Counted from the stretch's first letter, positions 19,701-28,950 are shown. The stretch: 64,000 bases of DNA from Marinobacter sp. es.048 (GCF_900188435.1 NZ_FYFA01000001.1:1-64000), one strand, 5' to 3'. A program made the numbers and translations. Notes: generated by a model not told the origin, from the sequence alone.

Positions 19701-20417
19701 TGTCTTGCCTGCAAGCGCGACCTTCCGCGCGTATACGTTGACTCGCAGGTGCACGCCCTGCGCATCAAGCAATTCAGAACCTTCAATTGGTAGCGAATAG
19801 GGAGTAGCGCTTATACTCCAAGATTCAGGGGGAAGGCTTCGATCAATCTCCACGCTTTGGCGCATCCACCATTTCTGATTCCGTTCCCCAACGACAACAT
19901 CAGTTTTTTTGTAGAGACCGCCCTGAATTTTTAGACTGAAAGACTCGATTTGCTGTGGAAGAGCAAAGAAGCTCACAGCGATTGTTGATGGAAACCTAGC
20001 ATTAGCGGTCGATACATCAAACTCCTCACTCTCAACTTCTCCATCAATCCCCCTACGCTGTTGAGTTACAGCTTTAGGCTTCCCATCAGGTTCGACCACG
20101 TCTTCTCGATCTTTCTCTTCTGAAGTCTCATCTGACCCATCAGATTGGAGCGGTGCTTCCTTCGGATAAAGAACCCCAACTCCATAGCGGCTCAAAGGGG
20201 ACATTTTGAGAATTTCTTCTCCGCTTCCCTTCTGAAACCAATTGCCAAAGGCTTCTTTGCTGTCAGCAAAAACAATTGGGGACGAGCAATCTAGCTCCTG
20301 ATCTCCCGATGAGGGACCAACAAGCTCAGCCAGAAGTTTTGGCACCATTACTTTGTCTCGCGCGCGCCAGCCCAAAGGCTCGGTTTGAGATTTTAAGTTC
20401 ATCGCCAATTCCCTCAT
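16701..20417 (-). CDS. DrmA-like superfamily 2 helicase
   Basis: A 1238-residue helicase with the distinctive DrmA motifs. Walker A is WFPTGGGKTEAYLG (about residue 515). The DEAH-equivalent is QDELHLISGP (about 735). The C-terminal helicase motifs are SSVIEVGVDIDRLG and QYIQVSGRVGRR (about 1020-1055). Four Cys in CPWCG and related segments suggest a zinc site between the domains. DrmA translocates on DNA in DISARM antiphage defence. An in-frame ATG at 20402 has a better ribosome-binding site (gaggg), so the true start may be 5 codons later. It overlaps its upstream gene by ATGA and its downstream gene by 10 bp: a tight operon. Confidence 0.85.
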   Translation of the reverse strand: MRELAMNLKSQTEPLGWRARDKVMVPKLLAELVGPSSGDQELDCSSPIVFADSKEAFGNWFQKGSGEEILKMSPLSRYGVGVLYPKEAPLQSDGSDETSEEKDREDVVEPDGKPKAVTQQRRGIDGEVESEEFDVSTANARFPSTIAVSFFALPQQIESFSLKIQGGLYKKTDVVVGERNQKWWMRQSVEIDRSLPPESWSISATPYSLPIEGSELLDAQGVHLRVNVYARKVALAGKTEGILFTVALVNDTPDHGSSDRNCHSLFQAGFTIDLQGKNGGVIQPYPDTESLQPDEESESNRLLYRNDQVFALGHGCASNWDKKPGEVKASVGRIWTEAVPEYEVPGVTPDIHLSDGTKLAVSMAELADYEPDGEGARQLDVLIAEYDRWIDKEAKRAISLTDPQLKRTAIRHLEACREVLDRMNEGRRNLDQDEDIRRAFRLMNKAMLLQQEHAPKRLRSPQFNEYGQYSFRHVPFRQNDVPGTWRAFQIGFVLMALSSVSDEKNQFHETVELIWFPTGGGKTEAYLGLAAYTILYERLTRRGEATGCQVMMRYTLRLLTAQQLQRAATLICALETIRRSNESELGTTIFRVGLWVGGKSTPNQKKQAIQSLRKLKKSEQDNCFLITRCPWCGAEMGPVAQPKSRSAGKKKGQALCLGYQEREGSVAFTCPDIDCEFSDSIPVTVIDQEMYASPPSLIIGTVDKFAMLSWKPEIRYFFGLDDEGKRVKRPPALVIQDELHLISGPLGSMVGLYEPLVEELCTDRRFHERVRPKIIGATATTAQYKMQVRKLYGRSQTRLFPPPGIDAGDSFFARHDVDDHGHLRPGRKYVGVCAPGLSSLMTAQVRSFSALLAATQWLHPKDRDPWATLLIFYNSLRELGGGLTLFQSDIAGYLQEIGKRQPLEMPIRKASYVEELTSRLSPEEIPKSIDKLSRTYPELDQRILEESLKEIKELAIEVADAKNFVDKLQGISNVDSLERLYLTRKLIAICRREGKTLSDNCQHVWDVLSGKDVIDACLASSVIEVGVDIDRLGMMAIVGQPKTTAQYIQVSGRVGRRPDIGPGLVVTLYSPAKPRDRSHYEHFREYHQKLYAQVEPSSVTPWSDPALKRALHGMIFGFMRQFSPIDSTPDQISDDLVRDFWTCFLESRAEFMTEKERSRATERFEQILRSRKLRHYEQWGDFRIHTPGVDLMYPMGKQVETDLKVKAFPVSTSMRSVDGDSELRIDNPYARAEEEQWH

Positions 20418-22132
20418 CCGTTTAAAAGCGTTTCGCTTGCGTCCGAAGACATAAAAATCAGAAAAGTATCCAGTGGTCGCGTCAATGCGGTATACAGCAA
20501 TCGCCGACTCTCTACCCTCTCAATATCGTCTATATCGGTGATCAGAACATAAGGAGATTCCAACCCTTTAAAGGAGTGTATAGTTGAATAGCCGACCTGC
20601 CCTGCAACGCGTTTATCCAAGGGAACTACTGTCGACTGTGTATCCTCGTTCAAAAAACTCGAGATACTCTGACCATCTCTTTTGGGGGACAGAATCACAA
20701 TGCTTTCAGGTGGAACTCCCTTTCGGAGCAATTTTCCAAGCTCGGCTGAAACTTTTTCCTTTTGATCGTCGTGACCCTTGTGGGAAATAAACTTGGGTCT
20801 GGGCCCTGAATCCGAATCTCTCCTGAAACCGGCGTAAATCTCTCCCAGACGACCGAGCTGAACAGCATGTTTTGCGGTTGCTTTCCGATTTCTGCAATTC
20901 ACCTTGAGCATATAGTGAACAACGTTCGCGGATAACTTTTTAAAGCGGTCCAGCTCTGCTTTCGTATTCTCCGGCGTATCAAAAATAGCCTGACCCTCAA
21001 AGTCACCGAAAAACATCCAGTTACCTGCACTTAAACCTCCCTTCAAAAGCTCATCAAGAACAATCAGCCAGCTGTCATTGGACAGATCCTGTGCCTCATC
21101 AAGGATCAACAAATCGAAGCGCTCGTGGCTTTCAGCGCTCTCAGAGAGTTTATCCAGAGCAATTTCGGGCAGCGTCGTTTTCCAGAATTCCGCAGTCGGG
21201 TCGCCCGCACGAGTTTCTGCAATCTGGAGCATTAACGCATGGAGCGTTGAGACTTTAACGCTACCACCAAGCGCCTCACACTCACTTGCAAGATGAGTTG
21301 ACAGTCGCTTGGTGTAACACAGAAACAGAACCTTTTGGCCGGTCTCGACAGCCCGGCGAGCAGCTTCGATTGCAAGTGCGGTTTTGCCGGTGCCGGCTGG
21401 CCCAGTAAAAAGGAGCCTTGGCTGTGAGGACAAAGCGTCTAGCGCGCCAAATTGCTCCGCAGTAAATCGCTTAATCTCGTCCTGCTGCTCTTGCTCCCGC
21501 TCACGAGGCGATATATAGACCTCAAAGTCAGGGCGCAAATGATCCTGCAATCGAACGACCTGCTCCGAAGTAGGTTCATGAGAATTCTGTCGAAACCACT
21601 CTGCAGAACTAACACTTTGCAGATATCTCCTCGACTCTTTCAATGTGTCCAATAAGCAGCCGCCAGCTCCCCTCCTCTTATAGCGAGCCATTGAAATGCA
21701 TTGCCATGGGTGCCATTCCTGAGATTTTTCTTCAAACGCACAATGCGTAAATAAAACACAACTAAAAAAAGGCACATTCAGGAGTCGAGCGTCTTTTTCC
21801 AGCACCCGGGACTTAATACTCTGCATTGCTTCTTGAGCCTGAGAGAAAGGACTTCTTGGCTCACCCTGCTGAGTATTTCCGAGATACCAGAGCCCTTGGT
21901 CTCGCCGAACTGATCTGTGGGCTTTGACTTCAACTACCAGCACGCCGAGTTCGGGCACAATTACGACAAAATCTGCCTCGCCGGTGATCCTTCGAGTGTG
22001 TTTTGCAATATCAAAGGAATGCAGAACAACCCAGCTTTTAGTTAAAGGGTCGTCCCTTAACCTTCTAAAAAGCTCAGTCTCTCCCGGACTTTTAACACTA
22101 TCCGGCAGAACGGGAGGAATCATTCGAGCCAA
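20414..22132 (-). CDS. NERD-nuclease / UvrD-like helicase fusion
   Basis: A 572-residue protein. Residues about 15-110 form a NERD domain: GEADFVVIVPELGVLVVEVK, with Asp54, Glu68 and Lys70 of a PD-(D/E)XK site. It is followed by a superfamily 1 helicase: Walker A GPAGTGKT (244-251), Walker B LLILDEAQD (341-349), then YSTIHSFKGLES and LLYTALTRP near the C-terminus. The TTG at 22132 has a GAGGAG site 7 bases upstream; an ATG lies 3 codons in. It couples by ATGA to the DrmA-like gene. Canonical DISARM has a PLD nuclease (DrmC) instead, so this may be its functional replacement. Confidence 0.85.
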   Translation of the reverse strand: MARMIPPVLPDSVKSPGETELFRRLRDDPLTKSWVVLHSFDIAKHTRRITGEADFVVIVPELGVLVVEVKAHRSVRRDQGLWYLGNTQQGEPRSPFSQAQEAMQSIKSRVLEKDARLLNVPFFSCVLFTHCAFEEKSQEWHPWQCISMARYKRRGAGGCLLDTLKESRRYLQSVSSAEWFRQNSHEPTSEQVVRLQDHLRPDFEVYISPREREQEQQDEIKRFTAEQFGALDALSSQPRLLFTGPAGTGKTALAIEAARRAVETGQKVLFLCYTKRLSTHLASECEALGGSVKVSTLHALMLQIAETRAGDPTAEFWKTTLPEIALDKLSESAESHERFDLLILDEAQDLSNDSWLIVLDELLKGGLSAGNWMFFGDFEGQAIFDTPENTKAELDRFKKLSANVVHYMLKVNCRNRKATAKHAVQLGRLGEIYAGFRRDSDSGPRPKFISHKGHDDQKEKVSAELGKLLRKGVPPESIVILSPKRDGQSISSFLNEDTQSTVVPLDKRVAGQVGYSTIHSFKGLESPYVLITDIDDIERVESRRLLYTALTRPLDTFLIFMSSDASETLLNG

Positions 22133-22144
22133 AGTGCCACTCCT

Positions 22145-23641
22145 CTAGGCAGTTTGTTTGTTCTGGATCACGAGATCTAAATCAACATTCAGAATCTTCT
22201 TGAAACGGTAGGAAGAGCCATTATTCAGTCGGAATGAGAAGCTGGAGGATTCTCTGTGTTCTGATGGCAGATTGGATGAATCCTTGAAAATGGCTGCCAA
22301 ATTCTGGTGCTCATTAGCGGACATCTCTCGCCCGATTTTTCTCGCCTCACTGTGCGAATCCCGGGCTAACCTGATTCTTCGCCTGCGTTCCTCAACAGGT
22401 TCAACACCGGCGCAAATCAGAAGTGCTTCAAAATCAGAATCAGACTGAGGAATCACTAATTCGTCCCTGGCCCAGTCATCAAGACGATGTGATAGTTGGC
22501 CACCTGCCCTCAGAAACTGGCTTCTCGTTCTTTCCGGATTAAGCGCCATATTTGTTTTAAGCCAGGTTCGCCACGCGTTCATTTCGCTTTCCCAGGTCCG
22601 ATCGAGCTCTGCAGACACTGGAACATTTCGAACTACCAGGTGACCGCTTGTGGGAATATCATCCTGCGAATCTACCTGAATTTTTTCCAATCCTCTTTTG
22701 TAGCTCAAAAACCAATGACGAGTTCCTAATTCAAGCGCCTCGGGCCCGTCCTGTGTACGCAGTCTAATCGCATATTCTGCGTTTTCACTTCTGAGGCCAT
22801 GCCTCTTTCCTGGAGTCTCCTCAATGCTACTAACCCCAACAATCTCACCCGTAACCTGCTCCGTTGCGAGTTCATGCAGAAGGGATACTGGTGAAACACT
22901 TGGCACTGCGACTTCGTGACCGATTATTTTTGAAGGGGCGGGATTCCGAATTGCGAATGACACCCCAGGGCCGATCTCAAAAACATCCTTTATGTGGAAC
23001 GTTTTCCGGAGCTTGGAAGGTTGAACAATCACAACTTTTTTTGATGGCGGCACACGTAAATGTTCTGCGTGCCAGCTAATCGGCCCGCCAAAGATTACAG
23101 CTTTTTCCGAACCCGATTTCTTAAGGTCTCTCCAAAGTCGAATGTCAATGAACTCAGACAAACCTGCACTTTCTACACTGCTGACTATTGAGTTTTCTCT
23201 GACTCCAAACCTCAGCGAGTAAACAGAAGGTTTTAGAACATCTTCTAAAAAGAGTCGCTCAAGAGCGAGCATTAGTAGAGAAGGCTTATCAAACATGGCC
23301 GCGCAAAGTCTTTTGACCAAAACGACCCTGTTCTGATGTTGTTTGTATTGCTGCGAAAATTCCTTTGCTTCTCTATCGAATTCGATTTCCCAACCATCAT
23401 GAAGCGTTGCTTGTGGATTGCACGGAGCGGCCATCTGGGAAACTAGGAAATTTTTCAGCATCCTTAAAAAGTTGTCACCGTAGTCCTCAACCTGATCGCG
23501 CTCGAATAACGCTAAGGAATGCCTGAGCCATTGAAATTCTGTCTGGGTCACTTCGACAATGAGAAGTGACCACTCGATTCCATTGTGCCACCGCTCCAGC
23601 AACGCCTTAGTGTGATCCACGCTGAACCCCGCAGAACTCAA
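22145..23641 (-). CDS. unknown protein of the DISARM-like operon (498 aa)
   Basis: I do not recognise this family. The protein is mostly helical and charged, without signal peptide or membrane segments. It ends 12 bp upstream of the NERD-helicase gene, and its 5' end overlaps the preceding gene by about 35 bp. The TTG at 23641 has a weak ribosome-binding site. A GTG at 23620, preceded by GGGG, is an alternative. Together with the 298-residue product upstream it approaches the size of DrmE, the large unknown protein of class 2 DISARM. A split DrmE-like component is therefore possible but not shown. Confidence 0.6.
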   Translation of the reverse strand: MSSAGFSVDHTKALLERWHNGIEWSLLIVEVTQTEFQWLRHSLALFERDQVEDYGDNFLRMLKNFLVSQMAAPCNPQATLHDGWEIEFDREAKEFSQQYKQHQNRVVLVKRLCAAMFDKPSLLMLALERLFLEDVLKPSVYSLRFGVRENSIVSSVESAGLSEFIDIRLWRDLKKSGSEKAVIFGGPISWHAEHLRVPPSKKVVIVQPSKLRKTFHIKDVFEIGPGVSFAIRNPAPSKIIGHEVAVPSVSPVSLLHELATEQVTGEIVGVSSIEETPGKRHGLRSENAEYAIRLRTQDGPEALELGTRHWFLSYKRGLEKIQVDSQDDIPTSGHLVVRNVPVSAELDRTWESEMNAWRTWLKTNMALNPERTRSQFLRAGGQLSHRLDDWARDELVIPQSDSDFEALLICAGVEPVEERRRRIRLARDSHSEARKIGREMSANEHQNLAAIFKDSSNLPSEHRESSSFSFRLNNGSSYRFKKILNVDLDLVIQNKQTA

Positions 23642-24503
23642 TACCGCGAATACCGTCCTCGTTTAGCGCTTGGCGCCAGAAAGGTAGCTTCTCCACCGGC
23701 TCGTAACTCGGCGAAGCTCTAAACTGATCTATAAATGTGCCTGCGTACAGCTCTGTATTTCTATTACCTGCACTCAAAAGACATATTGTTGCGTTTTCAA
23801 AGGAGGGCTGTTGATCTGGAACGTGCTCAGTATAAACATGAAGCCTACACTGGCTTAACTCACGATTGTTGATGCCGACATTAAAGGCGCGACTTCTGAC
23901 ACCCATTGATGATTGCAGCGCCAGCAAATCGTCCAATGAAAATACTTCTTTCGATCCAATTCGCAGCCATTTCAACTCTGCCGCCCTTCTGAATTCGGCT
24001 TCAATCCCAAACAATTCAGCCGCTACCGTCGATTTTCCAGTCTCAAGTAGTTGTATTTCTTTGATGGCAGTGACTTTTGTGATTTTCTTTCTCAGCCAAT
24101 CCTCCGGACTGGATGCCGATGGCGCTTTTCGAATACGACGAGATGTGTCAGATACCGGCACGAATACTTTTGCATCCGTTTCCCGATCTAGGATCAATAC
24201 AATGAAATCTTCCCGAACCTCTGAACAAACAGCGCGTTTCCAGGAGGATGATTCATCGTAACGAACGTAGGCGAGGTCGTTAGGCTCCAAAAGGTGAGAA
24301 GTATCGCCAATCGAAAGATCCGCACCCTTAGCCACTAGCAGCGCAGCCAAAGCCGCGTCAGGGACAATAACACAGCAGTAAAAGCCTGGCTGACTCGATG
24401 CATACTCGCCCAGTAACAGTGGAAATTTCAGCCAATCGGGCAAAGCATGATTGGCTGAACCTATCTTAATTGTAGAATTGGAAAGGAGCCCTACTACTGT
24501 CAT
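23607..24503 (-). CDS. unknown first protein of the DISARM-like operon (298 aa)
   Basis: A soluble 298-residue protein of unrecognised family. ATG at 24503 follows an aaggaag ribosome-binding site. It is the promoter-proximal gene of the five-gene minus-strand operon and overlaps the next gene. It contains no obvious nuclease, helicase or methyltransferase motif. A terminator-like hairpin lies about 200 bp upstream, separating it from the larger nuclease/helicase gene. It may act as a sensor or scaffold, by analogy with unknown proteins in related systems. Confidence 0.58.
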   Translation of the reverse strand: MTVVGLLSNSTIKIGSANHALPDWLKFPLLLGEYASSQPGFYCCVIVPDAALAALLVAKGADLSIGDTSHLLEPNDLAYVRYDESSSWKRAVCSEVREDFIVLILDRETDAKVFVPVSDTSRRIRKAPSASSPEDWLRKKITKVTAIKEIQLLETGKSTVAAELFGIEAEFRRAAELKWLRIGSKEVFSLDDLLALQSSMGVRSRAFNVGINNRELSQCRLHVYTEHVPDQQPSFENATICLLSAGNRNTELYAGTFIDQFRASPSYEPVEKLPFWRQALNEDGIRGIEFCGVQRGSH

Positions 24504-24705
24504 TTACTTCCTTGGCCCGGATCGATGCATTCCAACGCACCGAATTACATTGATACAGCCCAACTAGCCAAACCCCACTGAAACAGGCCCTGCATTGGTT
24601 TTTCAAAACGGATACAAGGGAAAAGGTAGTTTGGGAATGGGGCCGACGCAAAATGAATTTAGAAAGAATCCAATTAGGCCTGATCAATCAAAGCGGATCC
24701 TAATG

Positions 24706-24738
24706 AAAGCGGGCTGCGAAGCGCAGCCCGCTTTTTTG
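24706..24738. terminator. strong hairpin terminator between two defence units
   Basis: The arms aaagcgggctgcg and cgcagcccgcttt form a long GC-rich hairpin followed by TTTTTT on the plus strand, with a weaker T-run on the minus strand. It lies 37 bp beyond the stop of the minus-strand RecB-like gene. It should limit read-through into the DISARM-like operon. Confidence 0.8.
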
Positions 24739-24774
24739 CTTACTTAAACTCCAAACGAGAGGATCAGCCTAAAA

Positions 24775-27700
24775 TTAGTCTGAGCAACTTTGCATCAGCC
24801 CAGAGGCTCGAACCACGTCCGCCTGCTCCAGATACCGACAAAATGCATTCGCGAGCGCCATCTGACCGGGAGTCCGGCATTCCGCTTCAAAAATTTCAGG
24901 CGACGCCACTAGGATTGCAAGGCACTTGGCACGTGATATCGCGACATTCAAACGACTGGCGCTGTAAAGAAACTCCATGCCCCGGGGCGCATCCGAGTGA
25001 CTCGAGGTTGCCATAGAAAAGATCGCGATCGGCGCTTCCTGACCCTGAAACTTATCTACAGTTCCAATACGCGCGTCGGGTAATTTTTTGTGTAGCTCGA
25101 AAACCTGAGCGTTGTAGGGCGCGATAATCAGGATGTCGCTCATGGTCAGCGGTTTCTCCACGCCTTCCCTGTCTACCCACGAGGGATTATCTGCCAGAAT
25201 TTCGCGAACCATCTGCTCCACAACAGTGGCTTCTTCGACAGAACGGCTGGTATTGCCTTTATGCTCTACTGGACAATATTGCAGCCCTGAACCGGAAAAA
25301 TCACCGGCAGAGCTTATTCTCTGTTTCTCAGTGCCCGGGACCGATACCAGCTTGCTTTCATAGAACAGCTCGGAATTGAAAGCGCAGATAGCCGGGTGCA
25401 GCCGATAGGTTTCTCCGAGGAAAAGACCCTGGTCAGCAGAAATCGTGAGATTTCCCCCGAGGAGATGATCGAGCGCAGAACAATCTGCGCCCTCAGGATG
25501 AGCCCCCTTGGTCGGCTGCTCAAGTTGTCGGGGATCGCCCAGCAGTATCACTGAATCTGCCGCTCCGGCGATTGCAACAACATTGGCCAGCGACATCTGA
25601 GCGGCCTCGTCCACCACAAGAACGTCGAGACTGCTCAAGGCATCTTCCCGGGACCACAGAAAGTGCGTTGCCCCGGCTACCTGCGCGGTTCCGTCATCCA
25701 AAGCGCCTAACAAATCACCGTTGCTACGGACAAAAGTAAGCCCGGGCTGGTTTGCTTCATTGTGGTCGGCTCCGGGTTTCTGAAAGCACTCAAGCGTCTG
25801 ATTATTTCTAGCCGCTTGTTTGAGTGCTGCATCGATTAAATTTCGTATGACTTTGTGACTGTTTGCAGTGATGCCCACTTTCTTGCCTCGGGCAACCAGA
25901 TCACAGATCACCTGCGCACCGGAATATGATTTGCCTGTTCCCGGAGGCCCCTGAATTGCCAGAACTTCTCCACTGAGCTGCGGGGCGATTCGCAAGGCTG
26001 CATCCAGTGTTCGCTCACCTTCTCTCAATAGCGACTCGCCGGCTTCCGCAACTTTTGACCGTAAAAGCAGATTGCGCGCTGCCTGAAATTTTCCGTTTCC
26101 CGAAATACCATGCGTTGCAACGTATTCAGCCAGCCGTTGTATCGCAGCTTTCTGCTCATTCGCTGAGATAACCCTATGGGCGAAAACGGCTTCCGGATGT
26201 GTGTCAGCGGTATCTTTTCGCTTTTTGATATCAATAGTGCCATCTTCAACCGATACCGCTGCGACATTACCCAGCTTTTCACCGCCGGCCTGCCTCAGTT
26301 CATCGCCCTCCCGGACTTCAGTTTCCTGGGGGTTAAACCGATACTGATCCACAGGAATTCCCGTTTTTGACCTTTTCACGGTGTGAATAAAATCCAGCCC
26401 GGACACGGCAGCTTTTTCGTCGAACAATTCATCCGGTTGAAGCTCACATAACCGGAAATATTCCCACCATTCCGATTTTTCTTCACGGCGGTGCCATTCC
26501 AGAAGGTTCGCCAGAATCCAGCGTCCATGCTGCTCTTCAGTCCGATTTGCTACGTCATCAGGAACGTCAGCGGTGAGCTTTTCCATCAAGGCCCTGATCG
26601 CCGCCGCCTGCTCATTGTCCTCTGCCGTTTCGTCAGACTGGCTGTCAGGTCGTGCGACTAAACAACCTTGCGCTTCAAGTTCCTCCCTCAGTGTTTCCAG
26701 CCAGTCTCTCAGGGCGGCTGTAGAAAAACAGTCGTCGGCGTTGTACTGCTGGACGACGGACTTTGTTTCACTGTCGATAGCGCCCGGGTGGTCCAGTTCA
26801 ATGTGATAGGTGAGCCTCGTCAACGCTGCATTGGCTTCGCGTAGAGGAACCTTCCGCCGGAAATCGAAGAACGGCTCCAGCTTCTTCAGGGAGTAGCTCT
26901 CGACACTTGCCCTGACACCCTGACGCACGACTGCAAGAAGATCGACAAAAACCCCTTGGCGAAGAAAATTATCGATCTGGTTCTCGCGAGTCGCGAAGCG
27001 CCCCATCAGCCTCTTCAGCGCTGATGGCTCATAGGGTGCAAAATGGTATACGTGCATGGCGGGGTAGCGCTTCCTGCGTTCTGTAACGAAATCCACAAAG
27101 CGCTCGAACATGGCCTTCTCTTCTGAGGGCCGGAATGCCCATTCATGCTGATAAGTCAATTCCCCATTGTCATCCCGATAGACATACCCGAAAAGATACT
27201 CAAGGCCGGATTCAGCGGCGAACTGATCGCTCTCGATATCGAAAAACACATCACCATCTGAAGGTTCAGGCAAAGCCGACAACCCGGCGTCCGGTATTAA
27301 CCCGAGAAGTTCATAATGAAGCTTTCCGGATTCACGGGAACGCGCCTGGATCTCAGCCTGAGCCTTCACTTTCTCAAGTGCCGGACGACTTCCTGAGGCA
27401 ATATTTCCGGGCAAAGGCGATGGCGCTTTGGCGAGGTCCTCAAGAGTATGGATCCGATTTTCCTTAAGTTCTTTGATCTGACCTTTGCTTATGTTCGCCA
27501 CCAGACACAAGTGATCATCATCACGCCTGCGTTTCTCACAAACGTTCTGCCACCGACAGACATCGCAGTGAGCTTTCGGATCCGGATAGGTTTCTTTGAG
27601 TTGCTCGGCCGCCGCATCCGACTCTGCAGCCGATTTCACTCGCCTGAAGTAAGCCGAATAGTCAGCGTACCGGAAACGCTGAGGTACATACTCCTGCCAT

Positions 27701-28212
27701 GGCGCCACAACATAGACAAACTCCGGGGCACGTTTCTGGACCTTTGAAAGAAGGTCAGCATACAGACATAGCTGGATGATCGTGCCACCTTTCGTTTCCC
27801 GGGCAAGCTTGGTGTCCACAACCTCGTATGACCATTCCCCAAGGGCACTGTTCTTTTCAACGCGTAGCAGGGCATCGGCGCGGCCGCGCCATCTACCGTC
27901 GCGCAGGGCCGCTTGAGCAATGACGGGATCACCGGCGTACATAGCGTCCAACGTCTGCCGAACGCTTTCATCAGTAACCTCTGAACCCTTGATGGTGGTA
28001 ACCGTCTGGCCCTGTCCAACAAGGTGATTCAGGTAAGCGTTTTCATGACGATCGCCCCGCTCACGCAAAAGCTCGAGCAGCGGATCGTAGTGTTCGGTTT
28101 TTTTAAGGTCACCGAGAGCAACCTGCTTTTCCAGCATCATCAGATGATCACAACTGCTGTGTGCCACAAGGTCAGACGCGGTCAGATACCAGACATTATT
28201 ATCAAATTTCAC
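24775..28212 (-). CDS. TM0106-type RecB-like nuclease fused to SF1 helicase
   Basis: A 1145-residue multidomain protein. The N-terminal RecB-family PD-(D/E)XK nuclease has GRADALL, then YEVVDTKLA, and a Cys-rich segment HCDVCRWQNVC near residue 220 that may hold an Fe-S cluster. An RNase H-like exonuclease follows, with DVFFDIES near residue 325. The helicase has Walker A QGPPGTGKSYSG (about 757), Walker B VLVVDEAAQMS (about 866), GTVDKFQGQEA and LNVAISRAK. It starts with GTG after a ggagaaggg site. Proteins of this kind process DNA or RNA in defence loci. It is the immediate upstream neighbour of the DISARM-like operon on the same strand but is separated by a terminator. Confidence 0.85.
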   Translation of the reverse strand: MKFDNNVWYLTASDLVAHSSCDHLMMLEKQVALGDLKKTEHYDPLLELLRERGDRHENAYLNHLVGQGQTVTTIKGSEVTDESVRQTLDAMYAGDPVIAQAALRDGRWRGRADALLRVEKNSALGEWSYEVVDTKLARETKGGTIIQLCLYADLLSKVQKRAPEFVYVVAPWQEYVPQRFRYADYSAYFRRVKSAAESDAAAEQLKETYPDPKAHCDVCRWQNVCEKRRRDDDHLCLVANISKGQIKELKENRIHTLEDLAKAPSPLPGNIASGSRPALEKVKAQAEIQARSRESGKLHYELLGLIPDAGLSALPEPSDGDVFFDIESDQFAAESGLEYLFGYVYRDDNGELTYQHEWAFRPSEEKAMFERFVDFVTERRKRYPAMHVYHFAPYEPSALKRLMGRFATRENQIDNFLRQGVFVDLLAVVRQGVRASVESYSLKKLEPFFDFRRKVPLREANAALTRLTYHIELDHPGAIDSETKSVVQQYNADDCFSTAALRDWLETLREELEAQGCLVARPDSQSDETAEDNEQAAAIRALMEKLTADVPDDVANRTEEQHGRWILANLLEWHRREEKSEWWEYFRLCELQPDELFDEKAAVSGLDFIHTVKRSKTGIPVDQYRFNPQETEVREGDELRQAGGEKLGNVAAVSVEDGTIDIKKRKDTADTHPEAVFAHRVISANEQKAAIQRLAEYVATHGISGNGKFQAARNLLLRSKVAEAGESLLREGERTLDAALRIAPQLSGEVLAIQGPPGTGKSYSGAQVICDLVARGKKVGITANSHKVIRNLIDAALKQAARNNQTLECFQKPGADHNEANQPGLTFVRSNGDLLGALDDGTAQVAGATHFLWSREDALSSLDVLVVDEAAQMSLANVVAIAGAADSVILLGDPRQLEQPTKGAHPEGADCSALDHLLGGNLTISADQGLFLGETYRLHPAICAFNSELFYESKLVSVPGTEKQRISSAGDFSGSGLQYCPVEHKGNTSRSVEEATVVEQMVREILADNPSWVDREGVEKPLTMSDILIIAPYNAQVFELHKKLPDARIGTVDKFQGQEAPIAIFSMATSSHSDAPRGMEFLYSASRLNVAISRAKCLAILVASPEIFEAECRTPGQMALANAFCRYLEQADVVRASGLMQSCSD

Positions 28213-28317
28213 TGTAACCCTTCTCCTGTAACTGCAATCAGACAGTTGCTATTAGTTTCGCCGGCAAAAAAAGCATCCGACCATACAGCACGCCGGTGCA
28301 ATCCCATCAACCGACGC

Positions 28318-28950
28318 TTAAATATCCAACACAATAGGCGCGTTAGTGGGCTCATACCGCTCGGTGCAGGTACTGGCATTAATCAGAAGAGTGCTGCCCC
28401 TGAGATATTCGCCATAGCCTTCGTGAATGTGACCGAAGATATGCGCTTTCGGAGACACTTCATCCACTCTATCGAGAAGATGGATGCAGCCGACATTCTG
28501 AAACCTGAGTCCGGTATCTACCTCATCTCCAAAGCCCTTTGGCGGGCCATGGGTAATCAGCACGTGAGTGTTATCAGGAATCAGTTTCCACTTATCAAAC
28601 AACGCCTGGCCTCCCTCCAACATAAAGGCCCAGTCCATAAAGACCGGCGTCCATGGGGAACCCCAGAAATTTACGCCCTGAAGAGAAATACCGCTGTCTT
28701 CCAGATAGAAAGCGTTCGACAATGCCTCTCTCGCAAGTGCCGGCGTTTCCTGGAATACCCAATCATGATTACCAGCGATTACGATTTTATTTTGGTGCGG
28801 CAGCATTCCCAGCCAGTCATTCAGATCCTCGACATTATCCAGGGTCCCCCGGCCGAGGCAATCTCCCGCATGAATCAGTACGTCGCCGTCGGGTATCCGT
28901 GGAATTTGCCGGTGCATACTGTGAGTGTCGGAAATGCATACAAGCCTCAT
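28318..28950 (-). CDS. calcineurin-like metallophosphoesterase
   Basis: A 210-residue protein with the full metallophosphoesterase motif set: CISDTH, HAGDCLG, IAGNHDW, ITHGPPKGFGD and IFGHIH. These bind two metal ions and catalyse phosphoester hydrolysis. ATG at 28950 is chosen because the motif-bearing core begins there and aggag lies upstream. It is separated by about 100 bp from the RecB-like gene. A second metallophosphoesterase starts divergently at 29121. The substrate cannot be read from sequence; nucleic acid or cyclic nucleotides are possible. Confidence 0.85.
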   Translation of the reverse strand: MRLVCISDTHSMHRQIPRIPDGDVLIHAGDCLGRGTLDNVEDLNDWLGMLPHQNKIVIAGNHDWVFQETPALAREALSNAFYLEDSGISLQGVNFWGSPWTPVFMDWAFMLEGGQALFDKWKLIPDNTHVLITHGPPKGFGDEVDTGLRFQNVGCIHLLDRVDEVSPKAHIFGHIHEGYGEYLRGSTLLINASTCTERYEPTNAPIVLDI

